From positions 62,001 to 126,000 of the forward strand of contig NZ_RJJR01000016.1 in the NCBI RefSeq assembly GCF_003721595.1: 64,000 nucleotides of DNA. Direction: 5' to 3'. Below, one piece after another: positions 1 to 7,990 of this stretch (positions are counted from its first letter, which is position 1; each line of letters begins with the position of its first letter). The stretch is from Hanamia caeni. Lineage in GTDB: Bacteria; Bacteroidota; Bacteroidia; Chitinophagales; Chitinophagaceae. The notes under the pieces are model-generated. The model had not been told where the DNA came from. It did not search any database and worked only from the letters and a program-made list of their open reading frames with translations. The position numbers and the translations under genes were made by a program.

Positions 1-1457
1 AATACTGATTTAACGGAGGTAAATAATTTTGCAGGGTTAATCAAACTCTTTTTCTCACGAAAAACTTCGTTTACTGTAGAGCAATTGTCTTTCAGGGTGC
101 AGTTTAATGTAATGTCAATCGTCCTTTCGCCTTCATTCAATAATAAAACATTTGAAGCAAGAACAAAACCAATTCTTGCAGAAGGATATTTCTGTGGAGA
201 TTTCTTACCGGGTGCGATATACTTACTGTATTTGCCGCCAAGTGTTGGATAATTCTTTGGATCATCTGTAAAATCTCTATCAATACCGTCGGCGGTGTTT
301 GCTTTTAACGCCATATAAGCGCCTTCAACATATACATCATCATATACATTTCCGTTGTTTAAAAACAGGGTGCGTATATCTGCTACCTGCGTTTTATTTA
401 CTACAATATCATCATCTATTGCAAAATCTATTTCAATGCCGTTTTTATCTTTATCAGCTTTTACAAGCAAGCCTTTTTTGAGTGCATACTGCTTTAATTG
501 TTTTTGCAATTCAAAAACAATATGAACTTTATCAGGCTGGGCATCTCTGGGTGTTAACCGTAATACAGTCTGGTAAAAAAAATCAAGATGCTTTTTCGTA
601 TAACCATTCAGGTTATCCTGTAATTTTCTGAAGATATTGAGGAAGGTAAACAACAACGCAAGGTGTGGACTGTACCGCTGGTTCAATTCTTCTTTTAAGC
701 CGGTAAGGCTTTGCTGAATGTTAGCGGCTGCAGAAGCTGAAATAGTATCCACAGCTTGCAAAATAGCAGAGGTAGAATTATTAAAAGCATATTGAATTGC
801 CACAATTTGATCAAGCCGGCCTGTATCAATAGCGTTTATTTCTTCATCTCCCGCAGTTACATCAGTTGCAATGTTCCATATCCCCTTTTGGTTAAAGAAG
901 GAGGTAAAGTCTATCAGCTTAACACCTAAAACTTTATGTGCCGTATAAAAAATTCTGATGAAGGTGGTGACGTGAACCTGCAGCTTATTTTTTACCGCTG
1001 CTTCTATAGTCGCAACAACAGGCAATCCGATAAATTGAACAGAAGAATATAAATTATCAATCCTGTAGATTGTATTGAAATAAAAATAATAGAGCAGCAA
1101 TTGCAGCCTTTCTGTTGTTGGATTTTTGCTGAGCAGAAAGTTATACAATTGCAGCTTTTCAGAAATTCCGGCTGAATTGTTTTTTGATGCAGAAGCGAGT
1201 ATAAATGGCGTGTTGCTACCGGCAAAAAAACTTTCCCAATTAGCTTCCTTTAACGAATAGTTGCCGCTTGTTTCGGCTTGAGTTGCATAAGTATATTTAA
1301 TATGCGAGGACAGCTCTACAAAATAATTGAGTAAATCCGCAAGGGTTCTTCCGTCAATTTTTGTAGATGCGTTCAACAAATCCTCCATCACCCGTTGCGA
1401 CTGGCTGCAGCCGGGATCGTTTTGAAAAGGGTGTACCAGGTTTTTGCAATCAAACAT
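1..1457 (-). CDS. eCIS baseplate protein, large (5' part only)
   Basis: An open frame runs without a stop from ATG 1455-1457 to the window edge, giving the first 485 codons. The N-terminus starts MFDCKNLVHPFQNDPG. Around residues 290-350 it has the pattern NGYTKKHLDFFYQTVLRLTP then PDKVHIVFELQKQ, which I associate with the very large baseplate proteins next to gp25 in Bacteroidota contractile injection systems (Pvc11/Afp11 or Pvc12 class). It should form the wedge around the spike hub. It lies 48 bases after the gp25 gene in the same direction. Which of the two baseplate classes it belongs to cannot be decided without its C-terminus. Confidence 0.75.
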   Translation of the reverse strand, partial: MFDCKNLVHPFQNDPGCSQSQRVMEDLLNASTKIDGRTLADLLNYFVELSSHIKYTYATQAETSGNYSLKEANWESFFAGSNTPFILASASKNNSAGISEKLQLYNFLLSKNPTTERLQLLLYYFYFNTIYRIDNLYSSVQFIGLPVVATIEAAVKNKLQVHVTTFIRIFYTAHKVLGVKLIDFTSFFNQKGIWNIATDVTAGDEEINAIDTGRLDQIVAIQYAFNNSTSAILQAVDTISASAAANIQQSLTGLKEELNQRYSPHLALLFTFLNIFRKLQDNLNGYTKKHLDFFYQTVLRLTPRDAQPDKVHIVFELQKQLKQYALKKGLLVKADKDKNGIEIDFAIDDDIVVNKTQVADIRTLFLNNGNVYDDVYVEGAYMALKANTADGIDRDFTDDPKNYPTLGGKYSKYIAPGKKSPQKYPSARIGFVLASNVLLLNEGERTIDITLNCTLKDNCSTVNEVFREKKSLINPAKLFTSVKSV

Positions 1458-1505
1458 AAAAATATTACCTGTTTAAATGAATAGAAAACATTCGCATCGG
1501 CAGTT

Positions 1506-1928
1506 TTATAAAGGAGACAATGCTTCGTTTCCATAATAATTATATACATAGTTAAACCTTGAATTGGTTTCAGGAATAGAATACGTAATTGAAATAGTAA
1601 ACTGCCCCTGTAAAACTTCGGGTGAATCATCGGCCGTAACATCTATACTCTCAATCCTAATCCGCGATTCATAAAACATAATAGCGTTTCGTACCCGGTC
1701 TTTGATATACCCTATTAAAGTACTGTTCAGTGGTTCAAATAAATAATCTGCCAGGTTACAACCATATTGTGGTTGCATAACCCTTTCGCCAAGGCTTGTA
1801 GATAAAAGTATATTAAGACTTTGCTCTATATCATCTGTATAACTTACTTTTTTTACTTCCTTGCTATCAAAGTCAAATTCCGGTGGAAAGGCCCAACCGG
1901 TTCCGAGGAAATCCATATTTTTATCCAT
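1506..1928 (-). CDS. GPW/gp25 family baseplate protein (Pvc9/Afp9-like)
   Basis: The 140-residue product starting MDKNMDFLGTGWAFPPEF matches the T4 gp25/GPW fold: an N-terminal FLGTGWxFPP segment, then SLNILLSTSLGERVMQPQYG, where the gp25 family has its conserved EIPTxxGER-type core (here GERVMQP), and DYLFEPLN. gp25 proteins join the baseplate to the first sheath ring. I chose ATG 1926-1928, 10 bases after the PAAR gene; the longer frame from 1970 would overlap the PAAR gene and adds an atypical N-terminus. No clear Shine-Dalgarno is seen, as is usual in Bacteroidota. Confidence 0.9.
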   Translation of the reverse strand: MDKNMDFLGTGWAFPPEFDFDSKEVKKVSYTDDIEQSLNILLSTSLGERVMQPQYGCNLADYLFEPLNSTLIGYIKDRVRNAIMFYESRIRIESIDVTADDSPEVLQGQFTISITYSIPETNSRFNYVYNYYGNEALSPL

Positions 1929-1938
1929 TTCATATATT

Positions 1939-2229
1939 TTATCCGCCAATTTGTACGGTCGGCAAACCAACTACAATAACACCCCCATGCGCTGTTAAGT
2001 CCCCTTGTCTTGCTGCAGGCTTTCCTCCGATCAAAACCGTAACGGAACCTTTGGCAATTACATCGGGTGGGCCAACACAAGCCAACATATCTCCAACAAC
2101 TGCAGCCGGAAGTCCACCAATCAATACAGTGGGCACACATGGGCCTGAGATTGGGCCACCTACATGGGGCACTACTCCTGTAACCAATGGGCAGGTATGC
2201 ATATCCGTTAATCTTGCTGCTGATGGCAT
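1939..2229 (-). CDS. PAAR-domain spike tip protein (Pvc10/Afp10-like)
   Basis: This 96-residue protein is a single PAAR repeat domain: MPSAARLTDMHTCP, then TVLIGGLPAAVVGDM, TVLIGGKPAARQGDLTAHGG and GLPTVQIGG. The His and Cys residues (HTCP, LAC, TAHGG) fit the zinc site that holds the sharpened cone together. It would cap the VgrG-like trimer and pierce the target membrane. It lies 38 bases after the spike gene and 10 bases before gp25. No toxin extension is attached, so any effector must be carried in the tube or fused elsewhere. Confidence 0.93.
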   Translation of the reverse strand: MPSAARLTDMHTCPLVTGVVPHVGGPISGPCVPTVLIGGLPAAVVGDMLACVGPPDVIAKGSVTVLIGGKPAARQGDLTAHGGVIVVGLPTVQIGG

Positions 2230-2267
2230 AATTTAATTTCTATTTATTTATTGGTTCACTGTAAATT

Positions 2268-4034
2268 CTAATTGATTTTTACAATTGAACCTGTTATCTC
2301 CGTGATACCCTGTGATGAAAGTTTTGCGATAGCCCCCTGCACACTTACATCTGCATCTGCTTTCACTGATAAAGAAGCTGCGCTAATAGACAAAGATGCT
2401 GCAGCAGACATCGTGAGATTAACACCGGCCTTTATCTCCACATTCTTTGGGCTATTAAGAGTAATACCAGAGGTATTCATGGTAACCTTATTGCTGTTCT
2501 GATCTTTTATTTCGATTTGCATTCCTGCTTCGTCTATTGTAATGCTGTTCCCGGCCGGGGTATCAATAGTGATAGTTTTAGTATTATCATCAAAGCTCAA
2601 ATGCATCTTACTTCGTGTAGTAAAACCTTTTTTATCATTCGCATCCTGCGCAGTAATGGGTGCAGGATTTTTACTGCTGTTCAGCATACCAAGTGTAACC
2701 GCATGACGCGGATCATTATTTATAAAACCTACTATCACTTCATCATCTATTTCAGGCAGAAAAAATGATCCGCGGTTTTGTCCGGCGTCAAGTGTAGCTA
2801 CTCTTGTCCAGATACCCTGTGCATTCTTATCAATTACGGGAATTCTCACCATTATCCTGTTTTCCCCATCCGGATCAGATTCAAGTTTTACTACTTTGCC
2901 AATTTGCAATCCATTGATGGAACCGACTAATCCAGCGTTAGGCACATCAGGAATATCCTTGTGAAGCTGTACATGATATTCCGGGTGGAAGCCAAATTGT
3001 ATTTGTGTTTCCCATAATCCCTGGCCAACATCCTGTCTTACCGCAGTTACATAGGCGTTACCGTTAAACCGATCCCCAATTCCATCGATTTTAACCATAT
3101 CTCCCGGATGAATACCGGCGAAGCCTTCAACTTTTGCTGTGCCCCTGACTTTTGCAAGCCGGCTTCTCATGAAGGCTCCATCAACCCATGATTGCAATTC
3201 CTGTTGTAAAAGATGACCGCTATGATGCATCTCATAATCTGTTTTTGTAGCGCTGGCGATCTGATTTCCAGGTACGTTTCCCGGTTCAGATAAACTTGTA
3301 GAAGAACTTTCTGCCATAAATAATTGCTGATTGGTATAATCCCATGAAACAGCTTTCACGCTTTGCCATTGGGTTCGTGCATCCATTTCTGCTTCAAATT
3401 CAAGGATAGAAGACCCAAATGTAATCGTTAAAACAGGGGCAACACTCGTTTTAGGAGCTGCAATTTTTATTGACCCGTCACTCACAGTTACAAGCATCCC
3501 GTTGGCCTCTGCACGTAGCAATAAAAAATCCCAGTCGGAGATATGGTGCTGCACAATTTCTTTATGTACAAGGATTGTGGATTCTATATCATCGGTCAAA
3601 CCATATTTTATAACCAGTTGGTGAAAAAGATCTGAGTCTTTCAATTGCTGGTAATATTTGCTGTGGCGGCCAATTGTCATACTTACAGCATTATCACGGC
3701 ATTCAATATATAATTCACTGTTACCGCTTGCCCTTACTTTAACGGCATGAGTAATTATAATGCCGGTAAAAAGCCGCGTATTGCTACCGTCTCTCCCTAT
3801 TTGAACTGAAATTTTTTTCCCGGGAACAAAAGCATCATCGTTACTAAGTTCAAAACTTTTTTCAGCGGCTTCTCCATCCCGAAATACCAGCTTTGCAACT
3901 GGTATCCTGTTAATTTCTTTTATAATTGAAAGTGACAACAATTGGTACGAGGTATTCAATGGCTTACCTTCTATACTGATATCGAATGATGCAGTATCAT
4001 GTAAGGATGTATTGGGAATAAGTGGTTCAGCCAT
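2268..4034 (-). CDS. VgrG-like spike protein (Pvc8/Afp8-like)
   Basis: The product (588 residues from MAEPLIPNTS) has the hub part first (T4 gp27-like, roughly residues 1-370, with GKKISVQIG and LFTGIIITHAV), then the OB-fold gp5-like part (GKVVKLESDPDGENRIMVR, GIWTRVATLDAGQNRGSFF, PEIDDEVIVGFINNDPRHAV) and a C-terminal triple beta-helix with alternating polar and hydrophobic repeats (NVEIKAGVNLTMSAAASLSI). It forms the trimeric spike on which PAAR sits. ATG 4032-4034 overlaps the stop of the upstream gene by 8 bases (ATGGCTGA), indicating translational coupling; starts at 4043 and 4052 (TTG) are possible but less likely. Confidence 0.93.
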   Translation of the reverse strand: MAEPLIPNTSLHDTASFDISIEGKPLNTSYQLLSLSIIKEINRIPVAKLVFRDGEAAEKSFELSNDDAFVPGKKISVQIGRDGSNTRLFTGIIITHAVKVRASGNSELYIECRDNAVSMTIGRHSKYYQQLKDSDLFHQLVIKYGLTDDIESTILVHKEIVQHHISDWDFLLLRAEANGMLVTVSDGSIKIAAPKTSVAPVLTITFGSSILEFEAEMDARTQWQSVKAVSWDYTNQQLFMAESSSTSLSEPGNVPGNQIASATKTDYEMHHSGHLLQQELQSWVDGAFMRSRLAKVRGTAKVEGFAGIHPGDMVKIDGIGDRFNGNAYVTAVRQDVGQGLWETQIQFGFHPEYHVQLHKDIPDVPNAGLVGSINGLQIGKVVKLESDPDGENRIMVRIPVIDKNAQGIWTRVATLDAGQNRGSFFLPEIDDEVIVGFINNDPRHAVTLGMLNSSKNPAPITAQDANDKKGFTTRSKMHLSFDDNTKTITIDTPAGNSITIDEAGMQIEIKDQNSNKVTMNTSGITLNSPKNVEIKAGVNLTMSAAASLSISAASLSVKADADVSVQGAIAKLSSQGITEITGSIVKIN

Positions 4035-4725
4035 TGTTTTCATTTTTATCAAAAGGAGGGAAATAAATATTGGTATTGGCTTTTAAGTTGCGTGTGGATA
4101 CCAGATTATTAACTTTTGCAATTTGTAAAAAATATTTTGAGTCATTATAAATATGATACGTTGCCAGGTCCAGCCTGTCGGAAGCATCAATCTTTTTATA
4201 GTGAGTTAAATCCGGAGAATTTATTTTTGACAAGGCTTTTTGCGCTTCGGGTGAATTATAACCTACAAAAGTTGCACTGATCTTCACTCTTATAGGAAAT
4301 CCTTTGGGGTCAAATAAGGTGTGGTTAATATCTGCACTTGAGAGTACACAGGAAAACTTTATTTCTGATCCCCAAAAAATAATTAAAAACGGCGGACGGT
4401 GCGTCTCAGGAACAATATCGTTTACGCATTTTAGAAATCCGGCCAGGGATTCACTTACAGTGGCATTTTTTTTTGCAAAATAACCTTCCATCGTGCCGGT
4501 GCCATCCAATATAAAATCCAGTTTAAGTTCTTCTTTACCTGCTTCTTTAAATTTAGGATCTTTCCCGGAACTGCCTGTTGCGCTTCTTGTTTCTAATTCT
4601 ACCTTTACATTTTTTATAAAGGATTCCGGGTTAATTGGAACTGTGAACATGGCGTCCTTCATCTCCGTTTTAAAATCTTTGTCTTTAAAACAATGAATAA
4701 CTAATTTATGAAGACTACCGCTCAT
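4027..4725 (-). CDS. CIS tube/spike adaptor protein with LysM-like end (Pvc7/Afp7-like)
   Basis: The 232-residue protein matches the CIS tube protein family (gp53-like adaptors): an N-terminal domain (residues 1-150, FTVPINPESFIKN, LDFILDGTG, FLKCVNDIVPETHRPPFLIIFWG, GFPIRVKISATFVGY) followed by a LysM-like C-terminus (DASDRLDLATYHIYNDSKYF, then ANTNIYFPP). In PVC and Afp this protein links tube and spike. It overlaps DUF5908 by 11 bases upstream and the spike gene by 8 bases downstream, so all three are probably translated together. Confidence 0.88.
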   Translation of the reverse strand: MSGSLHKLVIHCFKDKDFKTEMKDAMFTVPINPESFIKNVKVELETRSATGSSGKDPKFKEAGKEELKLDFILDGTGTMEGYFAKKNATVSESLAGFLKCVNDIVPETHRPPFLIIFWGSEIKFSCVLSSADINHTLFDPKGFPIRVKISATFVGYNSPEAQKALSKINSPDLTHYKKIDASDRLDLATYHIYNDSKYFLQIAKVNNLVSTRNLKANTNIYFPPFDKNENNG

Positions 4726-4897
4726 GTTTTTCTTTTAAGATGGCCATAATTTTTTCAACGCAGGCGCTAATAATTTCTTCCTGCCTGGAAACGTTGTTAT
4801 CATCTCCCGAAGATCCTGCAGAGCTACCGGAAGCCTGAGAACCGTCACCCGGTGTAACGGTCGCTTTTATTACCAGTTCGCGTATCTCTATTGGCAT
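4715..4897 (-). CDS. DUF5908 family small eCIS protein (Pvc6/Afp6 position)
   Basis: The 60-residue product begins MPIEIRELVIKATV, the signature start of DUF5908, a family found in eCIS clusters between the tube and the Pvc7 genes. The middle is a Ser/Gly/Asp-rich linker (SQASGSSAGSSGDDN) and the end is a charged helix (EEIISACVEKIMAILKEKHER). Its function is not known; the size and position match Afp6/Pvc6. The 19-base gap to the tube gene and 11-base overlap with the next gene place it inside the structural operon. Confidence 0.88.
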   Translation of the reverse strand: MPIEIRELVIKATVTPGDGSQASGSSAGSSGDDNNVSRQEEIISACVEKIMAILKEKHER

Positions 4898-4916
4898 AAT
4901 TCAATTGTTAAATTCA

Positions 4917-5429
4917 TTAATTGTTTTGTTGCCCTGCAATCGTTGCAGATTCGACATTTCTTATTTCTGCAGGATTATCTGTTACTAACCTGTTGTAATT
5001 GAGTTCAAGTGTTTCAATTAAAACATTTCCCTGTTCTGCATTTAGCTCACCTATTTTCCAACTTCTTGGCCATACATTACTTATGGTCCAATACAGTAAT
5101 GAGGAGGTGTGGTCTTCGTTAAGCAATTTAATGGTGACAGAAGCCAGGGGCACTATTTTTTCATGTTCAAAAGCATCCTGCAACCATCTTGTAAGGCCAG
5201 AATCTTTTGGCTTTAATAACCCCCTTTTCAATATCAACGGTCCGTACTTTCTGCGTAACGGTATCACATGTTCAAAACGATTCTCACCGCCTTCTTTAAT
5301 TGATTCAGTATCGATGGTTGAATCAAGACCGGAAACAAACTGAAACCTTACATCTATATCCTTACTTCCAATACTAAACTCAACACTGAAATGAAAGTTG
5401 ACCGCCTGGTAAGGATCTGTTGCATCCAT
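4917..5429 (-). CDS. Phage tail tube protein, second copy (gp19/Hcp-like, Pvc5-like)
   Basis: The 170-residue protein belongs to the T4-like tail tube family: FHFSVEFSI at the start, FQFVSGLDSTIDTESIKEGG, then RKYGPLILKRGLLKPKDSGL and a closing VLIETLELNYNRLV. It is a diverged paralogue of the neighbouring 154-residue tube protein. In Afp and PVC the extra tube copy forms the first, baseplate-near ring that mates with the spike adaptor; the position between the main tube gene and the DUF5908/adaptor genes fits that. Gap to the upstream tube gene is 11 bases. Confidence 0.9.
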   Translation of the reverse strand: MDATDPYQAVNFHFSVEFSIGSKDIDVRFQFVSGLDSTIDTESIKEGGENRFEHVIPLRRKYGPLILKRGLLKPKDSGLTRWLQDAFEHEKIVPLASVTIKLLNEDHTSSLLYWTISNVWPRSWKIGELNAEQGNVLIETLELNYNRLVTDNPAEIRNVESATIAGQQNN

Positions 5430-5440
5430 AGCTTTAATTA

Positions 5441-5905
5441 TTAAGATTTTGCTTCTACAATGATCAACCCTTCGTGTACAAGTGTCATTGTTTCTATGGC
5501 TACTTCATTTCCATCTGCTTTCAAATCTGTTGATTGAATTTTTGATGGCCACGCCTTTGCAAGCGACCAGGTAATGATGGGTTTATGTTCTTCGTCCAGT
5601 AGCTTAATGTTTACATCCCTTCTGAATTTTTCCTTACCTTCCTGGAACATGAATGTTTTTTTCCAGAGCTCGAAATATTCAAAATCGCCAAGAAACGTAC
5701 CTCTTTTTAGAACAATATCTGTATACTTCGTAAGTCCCGGTTGTTTTGATTTATGATATGCGGGATTGCTTCCCTCGCGGTATTCAATTACCTGTGTTTC
5801 AAAATCAAGGCCTGTAACTTCTGTAAAACCAATACGCGTTCCACCCCATTCAAGCTGAAAATGGAATTTAGGAAGGGGATAGTTTTTTTTTGGATCGTCT
5901 GCCAT
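5441..5905 (-). CDS. Phage tail tube protein, main copy (gp19/Hcp-like, Pvc1-like)
   Basis: The 154-residue protein shows the conserved tube pattern: PLPKFHFQLEWGGTRIGFTEVTGLDFET, VIEYREGSNP, GLTKYTDIVLKRGTFLGD and a final EVAIETMTLVHEGL. Proteins of this family stack as hexameric rings to make the inner tube that is driven out on sheath contraction. It is the shorter and more typical of the two tube genes, so I take it as the main tube subunit. It follows a gene of unknown function by 30 bases. Confidence 0.92.
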   Translation of the reverse strand: MADDPKKNYPLPKFHFQLEWGGTRIGFTEVTGLDFETQVIEYREGSNPAYHKSKQPGLTKYTDIVLKRGTFLGDFEYFELWKKTFMFQEGKEKFRRDVNIKLLDEEHKPIITWSLAKAWPSKIQSTDLKADGNEVAIETMTLVHEGLIIVEAKS

Positions 5906-5935
5906 AAATTATTTTTTTTTGAAGTGATTGAATAT

Positions 5936-6928
5936 TTATTTGGTTCCACTGGTTGCACATCTTTTTGAAGGATCAACATTAGGATCGGTTATTACCGAAC
6001 TTAAACCATCTCTTAAAGCTTTCAGATTATCCCGCTCTTTGGTTTCTTCAAGAAGCCATTTACTGAGATCAGTATATTTTTTGGAATCTTCCTGGTATCT
6101 CCCTTCAATCTTTTTGTAATATTTGCTTTCGCAAACGGGAAATCTTAAATCAGGCTCTAACCCTGTATCTTCAAATTCCTGTTCACGATCTTGCTTGTAA
6201 AAATCTTCCCTGCCAAATTCATTTCGTCTTCTATCATCATTTTCCTCTTCATTTTTTCCTTCACAGTTGAAAACTCTTTTCCATTCCTGCAAAACAGTTG
6301 TAAGCCCGAATTGATGGCCGTGGTGACCTAAGTTTTTGTTTATATTATTTACCATACTAATGCTGGTTATTACTGCTTCGAGAAGTGTGTCCCTCGTTTG
6401 TAAAACTATAATGGTCTTCTTTCCATAATCTTCTACCAAAGCCATCACTCCCTGGCCGGGAACAAGGCCCGGATTATTAAGGCATTTTATACAATTTACC
6501 AGGTGGTCATATTTTTTTTTCAATAAATCAATTTGCATATAAAAATCCCGTATCATACAAAACAATAAGTTTATAGCTCTTTTTGTAAGCCATTCATTCC
6601 TGCTTATTCTTGAAGTATGATGAAGCACTATTTCAAGTTGGCGGCAAATCTTCTTTGTAAAGTCGCATACTTTATCAAGCTCATCTTTCCAGGATTTCCA
6701 CATATCTCTTTGTGTGCCCAGGTGCTCTAATCTTTTTGTAATGTAATTAACTGTATTGTCAGCCTTCTTAAATCTTGAGTCAAAATTCTTAAACTCGATA
6801 ATCCATCCATCGTAGCAGCAATCGCCAGCTGTGTTGGTTTCAGGCGGCTGTTTCTCTTTCACACAGCAATCCTTAATTTTTGGATCGCATTGCATTTTTT
6901 CTTTAGTATTGTAATTGAGTAAAAGCAT
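5936..6928 (-). CDS. Unrecognised Cys-rich coiled-coil protein within the eCIS operon
   Basis: I do not recognise this 330-residue protein. The N-terminus is Cys-rich (MQCDPKIKDCCVKEKQ, then GDCCYDGW), followed by a long, mostly helical body with heptad-like stretches (FKKADNTVNYITKRLEHLG, KVCDFTKKICRQLEIVL, FYMQIDLLKKKYDHLVNCI) and a highly charged region near residues 230-265. No signal peptide or membrane segment is seen. Translation could begin at ATG 6928 or at MQCDP (6895); I kept the longer form. It sits between sheath and tube genes beside a protein of equal size and similar make-up, so a structural, chaperone or cargo role in the injection system is inference only. Confidence 0.7.
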   Translation of the reverse strand: MLLLNYNTKEKMQCDPKIKDCCVKEKQPPETNTAGDCCYDGWIIEFKNFDSRFKKADNTVNYITKRLEHLGTQRDMWKSWKDELDKVCDFTKKICRQLEIVLHHTSRISRNEWLTKRAINLLFCMIRDFYMQIDLLKKKYDHLVNCIKCLNNPGLVPGQGVMALVEDYGKKTIIVLQTRDTLLEAVITSISMVNNINKNLGHHGHQFGLTTVLQEWKRVFNCEGKNEEENDDRRRNEFGREDFYKQDREQEFEDTGLEPDLRFPVCESKYYKKIEGRYQEDSKKYTDLSKWLLEETKERDNLKALRDGLSSVITDPNVDPSKRCATSGTK

Positions 6929-6957
6929 AGAATTTTTTTTTATAGTAAAAAATAGAT

Positions 6958-7965
6958 TTAAGCTGCAGTGGTTTCTGCTGCAGGGGGCGGTACTTCTTCT
7001 TTTATAAATGCATACTTAACTTCGCCACATATATTGCAAATATCTTCTGCGCATTCTTCCAACCTTGGTTTGCAGTCATCTGCAGATTTTACACAACCGC
7101 ATTTCGGGCAACAAATTTTTTCCAGTGTGCTGTGGATGCCTGCATAATTGCAACGTTGACTGTATAAGTCCATAACTGAAGTTGTTCTCTTTTGCAATGC
7201 ATCTTTCAACTCCAGTAAACGAACATCAAGATCACTTTTTCTTACAGCGATGGTGTCTACAAGGAATTTATCAAAATCCTTTGCGTTATTGTATAAATTA
7301 TCCTGCAAAACAACAAGGCTTCCTGCGTTGCAAAATTTTTGAATGCCAATAATATCTGATGATGATTTAAAGATTGCGTCAATGTCTGCTAAAAGCGCCT
7401 TTGGCATATCAAACAGCATGTTTATAACTTTTTCAACGTCTTTACAGTTTTCATTTTGTATCACTTGCTGATTTTCATCTTTACAATCATTCTTACCTGT
7501 TATAATACTCCACTCAGAATTACTGCAACTATCAGTTCTGGAATTTTCAAGTTTGGCGGCTGCATCCCGTAAATCACTCATCTTCGATTTTACGTCTTTA
7601 ACTGTTTTAAAAACAAGTGTAAGTTGAGCTGCCAGCGAGTCATCCCAGGTTTTAAAGGCGGCAATACTTGCCTTCATTTTTTCATTTGATTGCACCAATT
7701 GCGAACCCATGCTAATCTCAGTATTGATAAAACGCTGGCTGTTTTCCCTTGTAGAAAGATACCTGCGTTCTTTGCTCCTGTAGATTTTTTCATTGGTATC
7801 GTAACCTATCTTCAATGTTTCAATTTCATTGTCGGCGGCATCCAAATTCTGGCAATAGGTCTTTTTCAGCGCATTTATTTTTTGTTGCGTCTCATTATCC
7901 CTTTCCATACAATCGGGGATATCTGCCTGCCGGCGATTTTCATTTTTATTATTTGGGGTTGGCAT
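6958..7965 (-). CDS. Unrecognised coiled-coil protein with C-terminal zinc-ribbon-like cysteines, eCIS operon
   Basis: The 335-residue product is unknown to me. Residues 1-280 are charged and helical (ADNEIETLKIGYDTNEKIY, VKSKMSDLRDAAAKLEN, SDLDVRLLELKDALQKRT) with scattered cysteines. Near the C-terminus come CCPKCGC (285-291) and CNICGE (310-315), a spacing that fits a zinc ribbon, then a Pro/Ala tail. It follows the sheath gene by 25 bases and precedes the similar 330-residue gene by 29 bases. It could be a sheath-tube length or assembly factor, or cargo; nothing in the sequence decides this. Confidence 0.72.
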   Translation of the reverse strand: MPTPNNKNENRRQADIPDCMERDNETQQKINALKKTYCQNLDAADNEIETLKIGYDTNEKIYRSKERRYLSTRENSQRFINTEISMGSQLVQSNEKMKASIAAFKTWDDSLAAQLTLVFKTVKDVKSKMSDLRDAAAKLENSRTDSCSNSEWSIITGKNDCKDENQQVIQNENCKDVEKVINMLFDMPKALLADIDAIFKSSSDIIGIQKFCNAGSLVVLQDNLYNNAKDFDKFLVDTIAVRKSDLDVRLLELKDALQKRTTSVMDLYSQRCNYAGIHSTLEKICCPKCGCVKSADDCKPRLEECAEDICNICGEVKYAFIKEEVPPPAAETTAA

Positions 7966-7990
7966 ATTTTATTTTTGAAGAGTAAATAAA

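Noticed and set aside
1883..2236. 117-codon plus-strand open frame
   Set aside because: Antisense to the PAAR and gp25 genes; its Pro/Thr repeats only mirror the PAAR repeats.
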